Shown one piece after another: positions 49,682 through 58,515 of a stretch of DNA of 64,000 nt. The position numbers were made by a program, and so were the translations under genes. The notes under the pieces were generated by a model. The model did no database searches. It was not told where the DNA came from and saw only the letters and a list, made by a program, of their open reading frames with translations. The stretch's first letter is position 1. Each line of letters begins with the position of its first letter. Origin of the DNA: Parietichytrium sp. I65-24A (taxonomy: Eukaryota; Sar; Bigyra; Thraustochytrida; Thraustochytriidae); NCBI GenBank assembly GCA_012862575.1, contig BLSF01000059.1:212292-276291 (forward strand), read 5' to 3'.

Positions 49682-50677
49682 ATTTACACACCTTGTTATG
49701 ACTCAAACAAAATATTTCCTGTTGCACTACTCATATCCATCTATAGTTCTTTCGTCTTCAACTCGCTTCAGTTCTCGTCTAATCCCATCAAACATGCATG
49801 ACTCATTCGGCGAACACTCACTAAAGATTGAGAATTCAAGGTAGCAAAATGAAGTCCGGTAGTGTTGCATGCCCGAGCTACAGAGCTGCCAGACACAGAC
49901 AACCACCGTGACATTGCGTCTTCACATGTTAGATCCGCCATGAAGACGCACAAAAGCCCTTTTAGGAAAAGAAAAGGAAAAAAAGAAGACTGCATTGGCA
50001 TCAGGGCCGCAGCGAGAGTGATCGTGCATATGTTTCTCTCGTAAAACCTCTTCTTCTTTAGTAAAAGCTTTGGTGGGCTTGCAATGATCTTTTTGCACTT
50101 CAAACGGGCATCAATCCACACTACTTTCGGATTTTTCGAGATGTAGCCTGAAAGACTTCGCTTCGCTACCTGATTTCTCCTATAAATTATGATTGCTTGC
50201 ACTTAGAACAATATTAATTCCGCCAAAATGCCTGTAAAAAGTAGGTTTCTCTTATTATTTCGTCTTCACCTCTTTGTCGCAGCTTTAGAAGACGCAGGGC
50301 TAATTTAAAAATTGAAAAGAAGATTTTTATAATTTTCTAAAAGCTAAGTAGACAAGAACGGGCACCTCGAGTAAAGCGGAGAAGCCATTCTGTCATTGGG
50401 TATGACTCTTGCGCGCGCCAAAGTTCTCTGCCACTCGCATATCTGATCTTTCCTTTGCCCTACCACCCACTTCATCCACCTACCCACCCATTCATCACAT
50501 AGGAGTGGCCGCACACGTTAGCAATGTGAAAGCTGCCGATTTGAAACCAAACAATGGGAGAAGCAAAGGAGAGATAGACAGAGAGAGAGAGAGAGAGAGA
50601 GAAAAAAGGAAGAGCAATTTAGCAGCATTCGGAGAGCTATCAATACCTTGGATGGAATAAGACCACCTTTTCTTTTA
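49682..50677. other. convergent intergenic region
   Basis: Between the p300/HAC and TKL kinase 3' ends. It contains a GA microsatellite (50578-50602). No gene is supported. Confidence 0.5.
50578..50602. repeat. GA dinucleotide microsatellite
   Basis: About 11-12 GA units followed by a short A-run, in the 3' region of the TKL kinase gene. Confidence 0.85.
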
Positions 50678-51694
50678 TCACTCCAGAGGATTTTTGCTCT
50701 TGTCAATTGCGTGCGAGATAAATGGCTCAAACTCGAGCATTATTGCGCGAATACGCTCTGTAATCTCTGAAAAAGGAGGGCGCTGATTCATGTCCTCGTG
50801 CCAGCAGTCATCCATAAGCTTGTTCAGGCTTGGCGGGCAATGCTTCAAGCTACCTGGGCGCAATCCCTTCTTCGCGACAAGGTAGGGGAGCTCCACACAA
50901 TCTTGGTCCTGGTAAGGTTTTTCGAAACAGAACAGCTCCCAGAGCACCACACCGAAAGAGTATACATCCACTGCTTCGGTGTATGGCTCGCCTCTAAAGA
51001 TCTCTGGTGCAACCCAGCAAGGTGTCCCGCAAACTGTCATGACTGATTTGGTCTCATAACCGCGCGAGAGCCCAAAGTCAGTCAGTTTGCAGTTAAACTT
51101 GTCATCCAGGAGAAGGTTTTCCGCCTTGAGGTCCCGATGAAGAATCTTCGGGGTCAGGTGGTGCAGGTAATCGCAAGCCCTGGCACAGTCCAGCGCAATC
51201 TTGAGGCACATCCTCCAAGTCACGTTAACTCTGTGTTTGCGAACCATGTTGAGCAAACTGCCAACGCTTCCCTCGCACAGCTCAAAAAGCAAGCAGTAGT
51301 TTGGATCCGCTCGACAAGCACCCAAGAACTGAATGATGCACTCGTGCTTGAGGATGGAAAGAATCTTGATCTCCTTTGCAAAATCCTCCATGATTTCTGC
51401 GCGCTCATCAGGCACTACGGAGAGAAAAATCTTCTTGACAGCGATGTGCCTATTTTGGTAGTGCGCCTTGTACACCTTTCCATACGTTCCCTGCCCTATT
51501 GTCTCGTGAATTTCGATTTCATCGTAGTTCACATCCAGCCCGAAGAACGTGCCCTCATCGATACTCTTCGATTCGCTCTTCTGAATTCCTTCTGCCTGAT
51601 TGAAGTAGATCAGTGTGCCAGTCGGCTTGGATGCAAGCCCGTTCGTCTCGGGATCCAGCGTAGTCGCGGTCTTGCTCTGCGCAGCCCCACCCAT
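50678..51694 (-). CDS. TKL-type (Raf/MLK-like) protein kinase
   Basis: The product is 338 residues: a short N-terminal tail and a single kinase domain (about residues 60-325). Motifs: glycine loop GQGTYGKV (67-74), Lys87 in VKK, HRDLKAENLL (186-195), DFG (206-208), the CGTPCWVAPE activation end, DVYSFGVVLWEL, and NQRPPFSEI. The H/RD-with-DLKAEN and the LWEL..FEKPY features, with no Tyr-kinase signature, fit the tyrosine-kinase-like group rather than receptor Tyr kinases. Substrates are unknown. The N-terminus MGGAAQS resembles a myristoylation signal but fails the usual preference for a small or hydroxyl residue at the fifth position after Met. The tail ends in KSKNPLE. No ankyrin, PAS or membrane segment is present. 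Confidence 0.9.
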   Translation of the reverse strand: MGGAAQSKTATTLDPETNGLASKPTGTLIYFNQAEGIQKSESKSIDEGTFFGLDVNYDEIEIHETIGQGTYGKVYKAHYQNRHIAVKKIFLSVVPDERAEIMEDFAKEIKILSILKHECIIQFLGACRADPNYCLLFELCEGSVGSLLNMVRKHRVNVTWRMCLKIALDCARACDYLHHLTPKILHRDLKAENLLLDDKFNCKLTDFGLSRGYETKSVMTVCGTPCWVAPEIFRGEPYTEAVDVYSFGVVLWELFCFEKPYQDQDCVELPYLVAKKGLRPGSLKHCPPSLNKLMDDCWHEDMNQRPPFSEITERIRAIMLEFEPFISHAIDKSKNPLE

Positions 51695-52137
51695 CTTTTA
51701 CTTTTGCTCACAGGCGGAGACAGCCTTGTCTGCTTTGACGGCTCTCGTAGTGGCACACAACCCCGCTTCTTCACCTGGCCGCACGTGGGTCGACTGCACG
51801 GATGATCTGCCCTTTATCCCCTTGTCCCTGCTGCTGCAAGCGAGCGAGCGATCAGTCGAGTGACCGAGTACGAGCGATGTGCCGATTGAGCCAGCGACTG
51901 AGCGCGGCTGTAAGAGCGCAAGGAAAGAGTATTGGAAGGACGCCGCTGCGGAGTAGGAATTCCAGGACGCGAAGCTAACGTATCTCTTTGAACTCCAATT
52001 TCCAATTTCCAATTTCCCAAACTCCACGCTGAGCAGTCTAAGAGTCCTATGCCATGGCTGGCCGACTCTCAAGTATACCCAAGCTTGGCTGCTGCAGGAG
52101 AGAAAACGAATGAGTTTATCACAGGAAAACAAACGAT

Positions 52138-52174
52138 CAGAATTCAGAATTCAGAACTCAGAATTCAGAATTCA
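52138..52174. repeat. 7-bp tandem repeat (CAGAATT)
   Basis: About five imperfect copies. Related tracts occur at 58350-58381 and, shorter, at 61666-61680 and 3292-3309. Confidence 0.8.
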
Positions 52175-52757
52175 CAGTCAATACACATTTTCACAGTCCG
52201 TTTGCTAACCTTCGGTTTCTCGTTAATGCATAGTCATAGAAGACCGGTACTCTCTGGCATTGCAATAGATCCGTTTACTCACGAGATTTCAAGTTGTGCG
52301 TTCGAGTCCTGAGTCTTCACCAACATACATAACGACCCCTACTCAGCTCCACGTCCGCCAGCCAAGCCCGAGTCCAAGTGCGATAAAGCTCTTTCTCGGT
52401 GTATATTAGCTCGTTGATCAATAGCTTTACTGTGCTCTCCGAAAAGGCAGTCCTGAACTCGTTTGGAGTTCAAGGCAAGGTCCAGAAAGAAAAGAAGGCA
52501 AGAGAAAAGGACGTAGAGAGACTCTTCCACACTTCTGAATTCCTCCTCTCCGATGTTGAACAGCTCACAAACCAACCAACAACTCTCCACACAAGCCCTT
52601 TTTACGATTAAATACGTGGGGAAGAATTGTCAACAGGCGCGGTAGGTACAGCGCTCTTTCTTCACAAATGAATGTTCTGAAATGACCTGAATGAAAGAGC
52701 CGTTTGTTAAATTCTTTTCCGAGTCCAATTTACTTCACCTCTGAAACGGACGAGGCC

Positions 52758-53314
52758 ATGGTGTATCTTAAGGCGAAAGGTCTCGAAGACATTGAGTGTG
52801 ACACGTGGTTTCAAGAGGGTTCCGTGCTCCTGGGCAACATGCCAACGTGCTATTTTCAAGACGCCAAAACTCTGGTAATCAAATTAGGGCAGGAATCACA
52901 AGCCTCAGTTGAAACTCTCCTTGTGCTTTTTGAAGGTTTCATCCGCGGTGCGGCAGAATTTCAGAAAATTCTACACGTAAAGTGACGTACACTTTGCTAT
53001 CAGTATTTCTGGCTGTCAAGAGCTTTGGGATAGGTGTTGTAAGGCGAATGCGAGGCCACGGTATCCTAGTTCGAGACGAGGCGCTCTCACAGTATTATTG
53101 CATCTTGGGGGCGTGTCGCCTTCCAAAGATAGAAGAGTATCACAGGTTGGCGGATCTTGAGTGTGTCGTTGATCATAAAGAGCGAAGGTGTGGGAATTTC
53201 ATGCACGTTAAATTGCATGCAGAACGAGACCTACAGTCGAGATTTCGCGTAATTCATGCTTCGGGATTGCCGGAACGGCAGGCAATCAAGGACGATCCAA
53301 GGCTTGATGACTGA
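52758..53314 (+). other. possible small gene or remnant (two overlapping frames)
   Basis: A 75-codon ATG frame (52758-52985; MVYLKAKGLEDIECDTWFQE...) is followed, with a frame change at the overlapping stop, by a 110-codon open frame ending in ASGLPERQAIKDDPRLDD. Both look less biased than random antisense frames but match no family I recognise. A frameshift, a tiny intron or chance are all possible. Confidence 0.2.
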
Positions 53315-54098
53315 CCATTCAATACTTTTGCTACACTACTTCATGAACTTCCAACTCGAAAACCTGTAGCAACAATGCTTCGCACCGCGCGGCAACGCCG
53401 CGCCGATGTTGAAGGTCGCTCGCCGGAACGGATTTGTTTGGCAATGTGTATCTTACGGCACAAGTTTTTAAATGCAAGTCGCATACAATCAAGACATGCA
53501 CTCAACAATATAAACCTCTGTAGACTGTAGATCTCTGCATCGAAACTTCTAATCCTGTTTTCGCCTTTACCAGAAAATGAGCGGGCTTAATTCAGAATCT
53601 AAATTTCAGATATAAAAAGCTGAGGAGATTTATTCCGACTCTTTGCTTTTTAGTTTTTTCGATTGACTGGACATGAAGACCAGTCCCGTGGGGAGGTTTC
53701 TTTGTACTCTCTGTACTCTACCCAGCATCCATAGGCAGATAGAAGGCAATGAAATATCAAACTCAGAACGCATCGTGTGAGATCGTATTCGTCCAGGAAG
53801 CGCTGAAATTAACTCGGCTCCAAGGACCTTTTTCTCCTGATCTCAAATTACAAGAAAGCTCTGATTGAAACCGAAGTTAAGATGAACTCAGGCTCATGCT
53901 CGGAGTCCGAGTTGCCACCGTGACCGTGACCGTGTCGCGGCCCGTAGCGTTTGCAACGGTCAGAAAACACCACTAAAGGTGTCTCTAAGTAAGCACTACC
54001 TAAGCATGGAGCGAAACTGGGGATGGAAAGATTGGGCTTTTGAAGCAAGTCAGCGACGCAGCTCCACTTGAGGTTGGGAAGAGGGATCGAGAGGGAAG

Positions 54099-56648
54099 AT
54101 GGCGGACCCATACGCCTTCGACTTGGACTCTCCACCTGACAGACGAAGACGACGCGGCAAAACAAAGGGCACCGTAGCAACGCCGGCGTATGGGAGCGCG
54201 GTGAACAAGAATGGGGGGAACATGAGCGCTCTGGAGCGAGCGGGGTTTTACTTGCAAAAGTACAGCAAAGGCGAAAGCGCAGCGGGGGCTGGTGGCAAAC
54301 GAGGAAAGGCGGCGATCAAGAGCGCAGACTCTGATCTCTCAGTTAGCAGCCCCAGTCTCTCTTCGGATTCCGATGACAGCAATTTTGAGAGCTATCTTGC
54401 AAAACCGCTGAGCAAGTCAAAGTCTGGACTGTCTCGCAGCAACGGGATGCCCAATCTGAACCTTGCGTCTCCAAGGATAAGCGAGTCTGGTTATTCTGAC
54501 AACTTGGGTCCTGATGTGGACTCTTCTCAGTCAAAGAGCTTCACAAAGTATGCCGAAGACGAAACATTTTCCCAAGAGGAAGATGAGATGAAATTGGATG
54601 AAGGCAGCGAAAGCGAGGACAATGATATGCTTAAAGCGTTGGACACGACACGTACAAGCGTGGTCGATTTGCGAGGAGCTCCATCCTTGTCCGGGATGTA
54701 TTCTGATTTGAGCGAATCCGAAACATTCATGTCACCTCGCAATCGGCCGGCGTCGCCAAAGAGTCCCCGAAAATCTTCGCCCTCCACTCCGCTCTCGCCT
54801 TCCTCAAAGCTGCGCACCTTACGAGTGCAAGGCGTGAGCTCCCCGAAATCAGGGTCCGGGTCAGAATACGTAGAGAGCGATGTTGACATGGAAGCAGTGA
54901 TGCGCAAGATGGCTCAAGAAGAGGAGGAGCGGAAACGCGAAGCCCTTTCCATGCTACAGTCTACTTCACCCATGGCTGGCGCAGAACCGCAGAAGACTGC
55001 CACGCAAAGTCAGCTTTCGCCATCAACCGCGGGCTCTCGGTCAACTCGTCACCAAAGGGCAGGCTCCCCTGCATCGGTGGCGTCCGAGAGTGGTGAAGAC
55101 CAGAATGCCTTGGAAAACGCTTTGCTGGCCATGCGAGAGGAAGAGGAGGCGCGGAAACGAGAAGCGCTGGCAATGATGGCTACTGAAAGCCAAGGAGGAA
55201 GTACTTCCCGAAAGCCGCGTTCACCACAATCAAAAATAAACTTAAAAGTGGAGATTGCAAAGTCGAATTACGTGCCAGAGAAGGCGAGGACGGATCCCCC
55301 CAAAGCGCCGGTACCAAGCCGCCGAAGTGCAAGCCCGGTATCGATCAAAATTCGGGGTTCGAGCGACAGCAGCGAGAGCGGGGGAGAAGATAATGACGAG
55401 GTGTACACCGCTTTCACAAGGAAAACAGAGGAGAATCATAGTATATATGGAGGAGAGTCTGTGGCGACCTTTGAGCCTTATTCGGCCCGTTCCATCAGGT
55501 CTATAAAATCGGGGCGCTCGATTAAGTCCGGAAAGTCCGCCCGCTCGTACAAGTCAAAGATGAGCACGAAATCCAATGCACTGAGGAGCCAATATACTCC
55601 CATCCAAGATGAGTATAGCCTCGATGACTTTGAGTCGGAAGTAGATCCCACCTCAGCCCGCTCTCACAGAACACATAGAACCTTAGGGTCGCATAAGTCG
55701 GGGGCGCACCGGTCTCCTCCTCAATCACCACGCTCTCCTCTTTCACCTCTCTCCCCACGCATTCAACAAATGCGCCTCGGCCAAGAAGGATCACTTTCAA
55801 GAAGCAAAAGCATTTCGGCGGCCACTCAAATTACCTCAAAAAATGCGCACACTCTGGCACAGAGTAAGAGACCAACCTCGCCACTTGCAGCAGGTGGTAA
55901 AAGCCCATTGTCTCAGCTTCAGCATTCGCATCAGCAGAAAATCTCACCACAGCACAAACAAAGAGGTGTGAAAGACGCTAGCACGCAGTACGTGGAATAT
56001 GCCAATGTGCAGGTCCAAGCAAATCTAGTTGTTTCTGCATCGGGAATGGTCTACGAAATTCCAAACAGCGCTCCAATTGGAGCCGCGCCCCATTTTGAGA
56101 ACTCAGCGCCGCAGCATGACCACTATAGCTATGCGAATCAGTATTTCTCCCCAGCACACCCACACCCGCACCCGCACTGCTCCCATTGTATGGGCCATCC
56201 CCCCCAGCGGCAGCCAACACAGCAAACGTTTTTTGCTTCCGCCTGGCAAGCAATGCAAAACCCGCTGCACCCAACATATTCGACTGTATATGCTGAAGCT
56301 CGGTCAAAAGCCGCAAATGTGGCACAACAACGTCAAAAAGAAAACTCTGCTGATGTGGACAATACAGTTCGTGCACCAAACCAAACATATAGCAACGAGA
56401 CACCGAAACAGCGGCTTGAGGGCATCACTGCCTCGTTGCTCGCAACAAACGACATGTTTGCGCAGAATCTTGCCATGATTCGCGCACATTTGGCCAGTTG
56501 TCGATTTGAGACTGATAGCGTGCTAGTTGATTTGAACTCCAGACCAAACTATTCTACGTACTCCAACTACTCGGATGTGAGCCGGTACATACATGCAAAT
56601 CGCCCCTACGTGCGTTCCAAGGAGGAGGTCCTGCAAGAGAACCGGTAG
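54099..56648 (+). CDS. long Ser/Pro-rich low-complexity protein, function unknown
   Basis: The product is 849 residues and I do not recognise it. It is mostly disordered and rich in Ser, Pro, Lys, Arg and Glu. Two similar segments, RKMAQEEEERKREALSML (about 269-286) and MREEEEARKREALAMM (about 347-362), look like internal repeats. A stretch at about 465-490 repeats RSIKSGRSIKSGKSARSYKS. Many SPxS/TP sites (PASPKSPRKSSPSTPLSP) suggest phosphorylation by proline-directed kinases. A conserved-looking block, KDASTQYVEYANVQVQANL (about 627-645), is followed by an ordered patch; DASTQY-like strings occur in some centriolar and ciliary proteins, but this is not enough to assign one. A Gln/His/Pro-rich segment (HPHPHPHCSHCMGHPP) follows. 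The C-terminus is Tyr/Asn-rich. An intact frame and a Kozak-like ATG support a real gene. It converges on the nitrilase gene. Confidence 0.62.
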   Translation: MADPYAFDLDSPPDRRRRRGKTKGTVATPAYGSAVNKNGGNMSALERAGFYLQKYSKGESAAGAGGKRGKAAIKSADSDLSVSSPSLSSDSDDSNFESYLAKPLSKSKSGLSRSNGMPNLNLASPRISESGYSDNLGPDVDSSQSKSFTKYAEDETFSQEEDEMKLDEGSESEDNDMLKALDTTRTSVVDLRGAPSLSGMYSDLSESETFMSPRNRPASPKSPRKSSPSTPLSPSSKLRTLRVQGVSSPKSGSGSEYVESDVDMEAVMRKMAQEEEERKREALSMLQSTSPMAGAEPQKTATQSQLSPSTAGSRSTRHQRAGSPASVASESGEDQNALENALLAMREEEEARKREALAMMATESQGGSTSRKPRSPQSKINLKVEIAKSNYVPEKARTDPPKAPVPSRRSASPVSIKIRGSSDSSESGGEDNDEVYTAFTRKTEENHSIYGGESVATFEPYSARSIRSIKSGRSIKSGKSARSYKSKMSTKSNALRSQYTPIQDEYSLDDFESEVDPTSARSHRTHRTLGSHKSGAHRSPPQSPRSPLSPLSPRIQQMRLGQEGSLSRSKSISAATQITSKNAHTLAQSKRPTSPLAAGGKSPLSQLQHSHQQKISPQHKQRGVKDASTQYVEYANVQVQANLVVSASGMVYEIPNSAPIGAAPHFENSAPQHDHYSYANQYFSPAHPHPHPHCSHCMGHPPQRQPTQQTFFASAWQAMQNPLHPTYSTVYAEARSKAANVAQQRQKENSADVDNTVRAPNQTYSNETPKQRLEGITASLLATNDMFAQNLAMIRAHLASCRFETDSVLVDLNSRPNYSTYSNYSDVSRYIHANRPYVRSKEEVLQENR

Positions 56649-56855
56649 GGGGATCAAGCTGAGAATGTTCACAATCGTTAGCATTATTGCCTCCTTTGAT
56701 AAAACTGAAGGAAGATCAACAGGGCCCTGATTTGTTTGAATATTATTCGATCGTTTTCTCAATCATCTAAGCGCTCCAAATCAAAAGGTTTTCCACTGGA
56801 GGACAATAATCAATAATCACACAAGTTGACTTGGTCGCTTGCATACAACTTTTTT

Positions 56856-57716
56856 TTAAAGGACCTTGACATTACCCAAGATGTTCTGAGTCTGAAAGCG
56901 GTGTTTCTGGACCGGCATCCGTTCTCGAACTTGATCCATTTGAAGAAAATCCAGTTCCACCACGGCAACTGCTGGCACGCGTCTCTCCAGGTCACAAAGA
57001 ATGGCGCCAAATGGATCAATTGCGAGAGAATGTCCGAATGACTCGCGGATGCGGCCCCCAGCGCTTTCGTTGTGTGGCCCGCTCTGCGCAGAAGCCAAGA
57101 CGAAACATTGATTCTCTATTGCGCGTGCCCTGAGCAAAACGTGCCAGTGCGCTAGTCCCGTTGTGAGCATGAAGGCTGAAGGAATCAGGAAGAGGTCGGC
57201 GCCACTATCTCGCAGGTTCTGATAAAGCGTTGGAAACCGCAAGTCATAGCAAGTCGTCACGCCAATATTTCCGATAGGCGTGTCCTTCACCACCACCACC
57301 TCCTGGCCCTGCACCGTGGAGTCGGACTCTCGATATCCACCATCGTAGTCGACGTCAAAAAGGTGGATTTTCCGATACGCAGCACGGATTTCCCCCCGGT
57401 CATTGACGATCACATGAGTATTGGCAATTTTGGCGCTATCCGGTACCTTCTCGTGGAAGCCGCCAAGCGAAAGCCACACAGCCTCCTCCTTGGCTAAATT
57501 TACGTACTCAGTCATGGTTGGCCCTGATAAAAGTTCGGCGGCCGCTGCGCTGTCATTGCTCCCGGGACGGCCCATGAACTCAAACGCTTCTGGAAAGCAT
57601 ACGAATTTGGCTTCCTGCTCTTTCGCCTGTCGTACGAGCTTGCGGCAGGTCTCCAGGTTTTCCTGCTTGCTCAAGGACGAGCACATCTGTGCCACGCCAA
57701 CTCGCGCGAGCCGCAT
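56856..57716 (-). CDS. NIT1: nitrilase-superfamily amidase, NIT1-like (deaminated glutathione amidase)
   Basis: The product is 286 residues, the usual length of a single-domain nitrilase. The catalytic triad is visible: Glu43 (FPEAF), Lys116 (YRKIHLFDVD) and Cys156 (GVTTCYDLRFP), with the second Glu-containing region following. RKIHLFDVD and CYDLRFP are typical of the Nit1/Nit2 branch, whose members hydrolyse amides such as deaminated glutathione or alpha-ketoglutaramate. The family C-terminal strand AVVELDFLQMDQVRERMPV is also present. NIT1 fits best, but NIT2/omega-amidase specificity cannot be excluded from sequence alone. There is no obvious targeting peptide, so cytosolic. The gene is convergent with the Ser-rich gene (207 bp apart) and divergent from the LRR gene. 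Confidence 0.9.
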   Translation of the reverse strand: MRLARVGVAQMCSSLSKQENLETCRKLVRQAKEQEAKFVCFPEAFEFMGRPGSNDSAAAAELLSGPTMTEYVNLAKEEAVWLSLGGFHEKVPDSAKIANTHVIVNDRGEIRAAYRKIHLFDVDYDGGYRESDSTVQGQEVVVVKDTPIGNIGVTTCYDLRFPTLYQNLRDSGADLFLIPSAFMLTTGLAHWHVLLRARAIENQCFVLASAQSGPHNESAGGRIRESFGHSLAIDPFGAILCDLERRVPAVAVVELDFLQMDQVRERMPVQKHRFQTQNILGNVKVL

Positions 57717-58515
57717 CTTCTGCCGTGCTCTTCGCGAGCTAACTGAGTGAGCGCCTCGCGCCAGTGCTCGAGGTGCGAAGATGGATAGAACTCAGAGACC
57801 CCAGATCTCCGGCCCAAAGAGGTTGTACGATTGCTCCCGATACTCGGGTACCCACGGCACCCACCGTTTCCAAAAACTTCACCACTTTACGTACACACTA
57901 GTTTAGGTTGCCCTATTTCATCCTATTTCCACGCCACGGCGGTAACTTCGAAATCTTTACTCGAAAGAGTTCGGGTATCGAAGGTATCGGGCAGATTTAT
58001 TTCTAAAACTCTCTTCACGAAGCCACAGTCCACTACGTTTCAAGCAGACCAGACTTGAGGTACTCGAGTACGGGTACTCGGCACGTGTGTGTGTGTCCCC
58101 TGATTTGAATTGCGCTCCGTGCACGAAAAATGCTAGTCTGAGTACGAGCCACTGAGTTGATTTTAATTAACATGAACAGTATAAAGAGTTGCGCAAATAG
58201 CCTGCTCGCAATCTGCTCGCTATCGCTCTCGTTCTGTGAAATAGGAGTTTACATTAAAGAGTCATTACATGTCATTACCGTGGCTTGGTGTCGCTGTGGT
58301 ACGGCCTACTACCAGATTGTTCTACTTGTCTAACTAACGAGCAGATGTGTTCTGAATTCTGAATTCTGAATTCTGAATTCTGGTCATGAGAGATGCACAC
58401 ATGGCGTTATCCTCTCAGCTGATCGCAATCAGTGAACAAAGGCACGAGCCCGATGCGGCAGTCAGGCTGTAGCTAACGCGGGCCGCAGCGGGGGGAATCT
58501 ACACTGTGCAACACA
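57717..58515. other. divergent intergenic region (NIT1-like / LRR)
   Basis: Holds both promoters. It contains a GTACTCGAGTACGGGTACTC cluster (58060-58080), a short GT run (about 58085-58096), TATAAAG at about 58180 and a TCTGAAT 7-mer tract (58350-58381). No gene is supported. Confidence 0.5.
58350..58381. repeat. 7-bp tandem repeat (TCTGAAT) x4.5
   Basis: Perfect tandem copies, the complement phase of the CAGAATT tract at 52138-52174. Confidence 0.88.

Larger units (their letters stand above)
51695..54098. other. divergent intergenic region (TKL kinase / Ser-rich protein)
   Basis: About 2.4 kb holding both promoters. A CAGAATT-type 7-mer tract lies at 52138-52174. Two overlapping frames (52758-52985, 75 codons from ATG, and 52982-53314) have balanced composition but no recognisable domain and no shared frame. 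They could be a decayed or spliced small gene. A TATAAAAA lies at about 53612. Confidence 0.45.
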
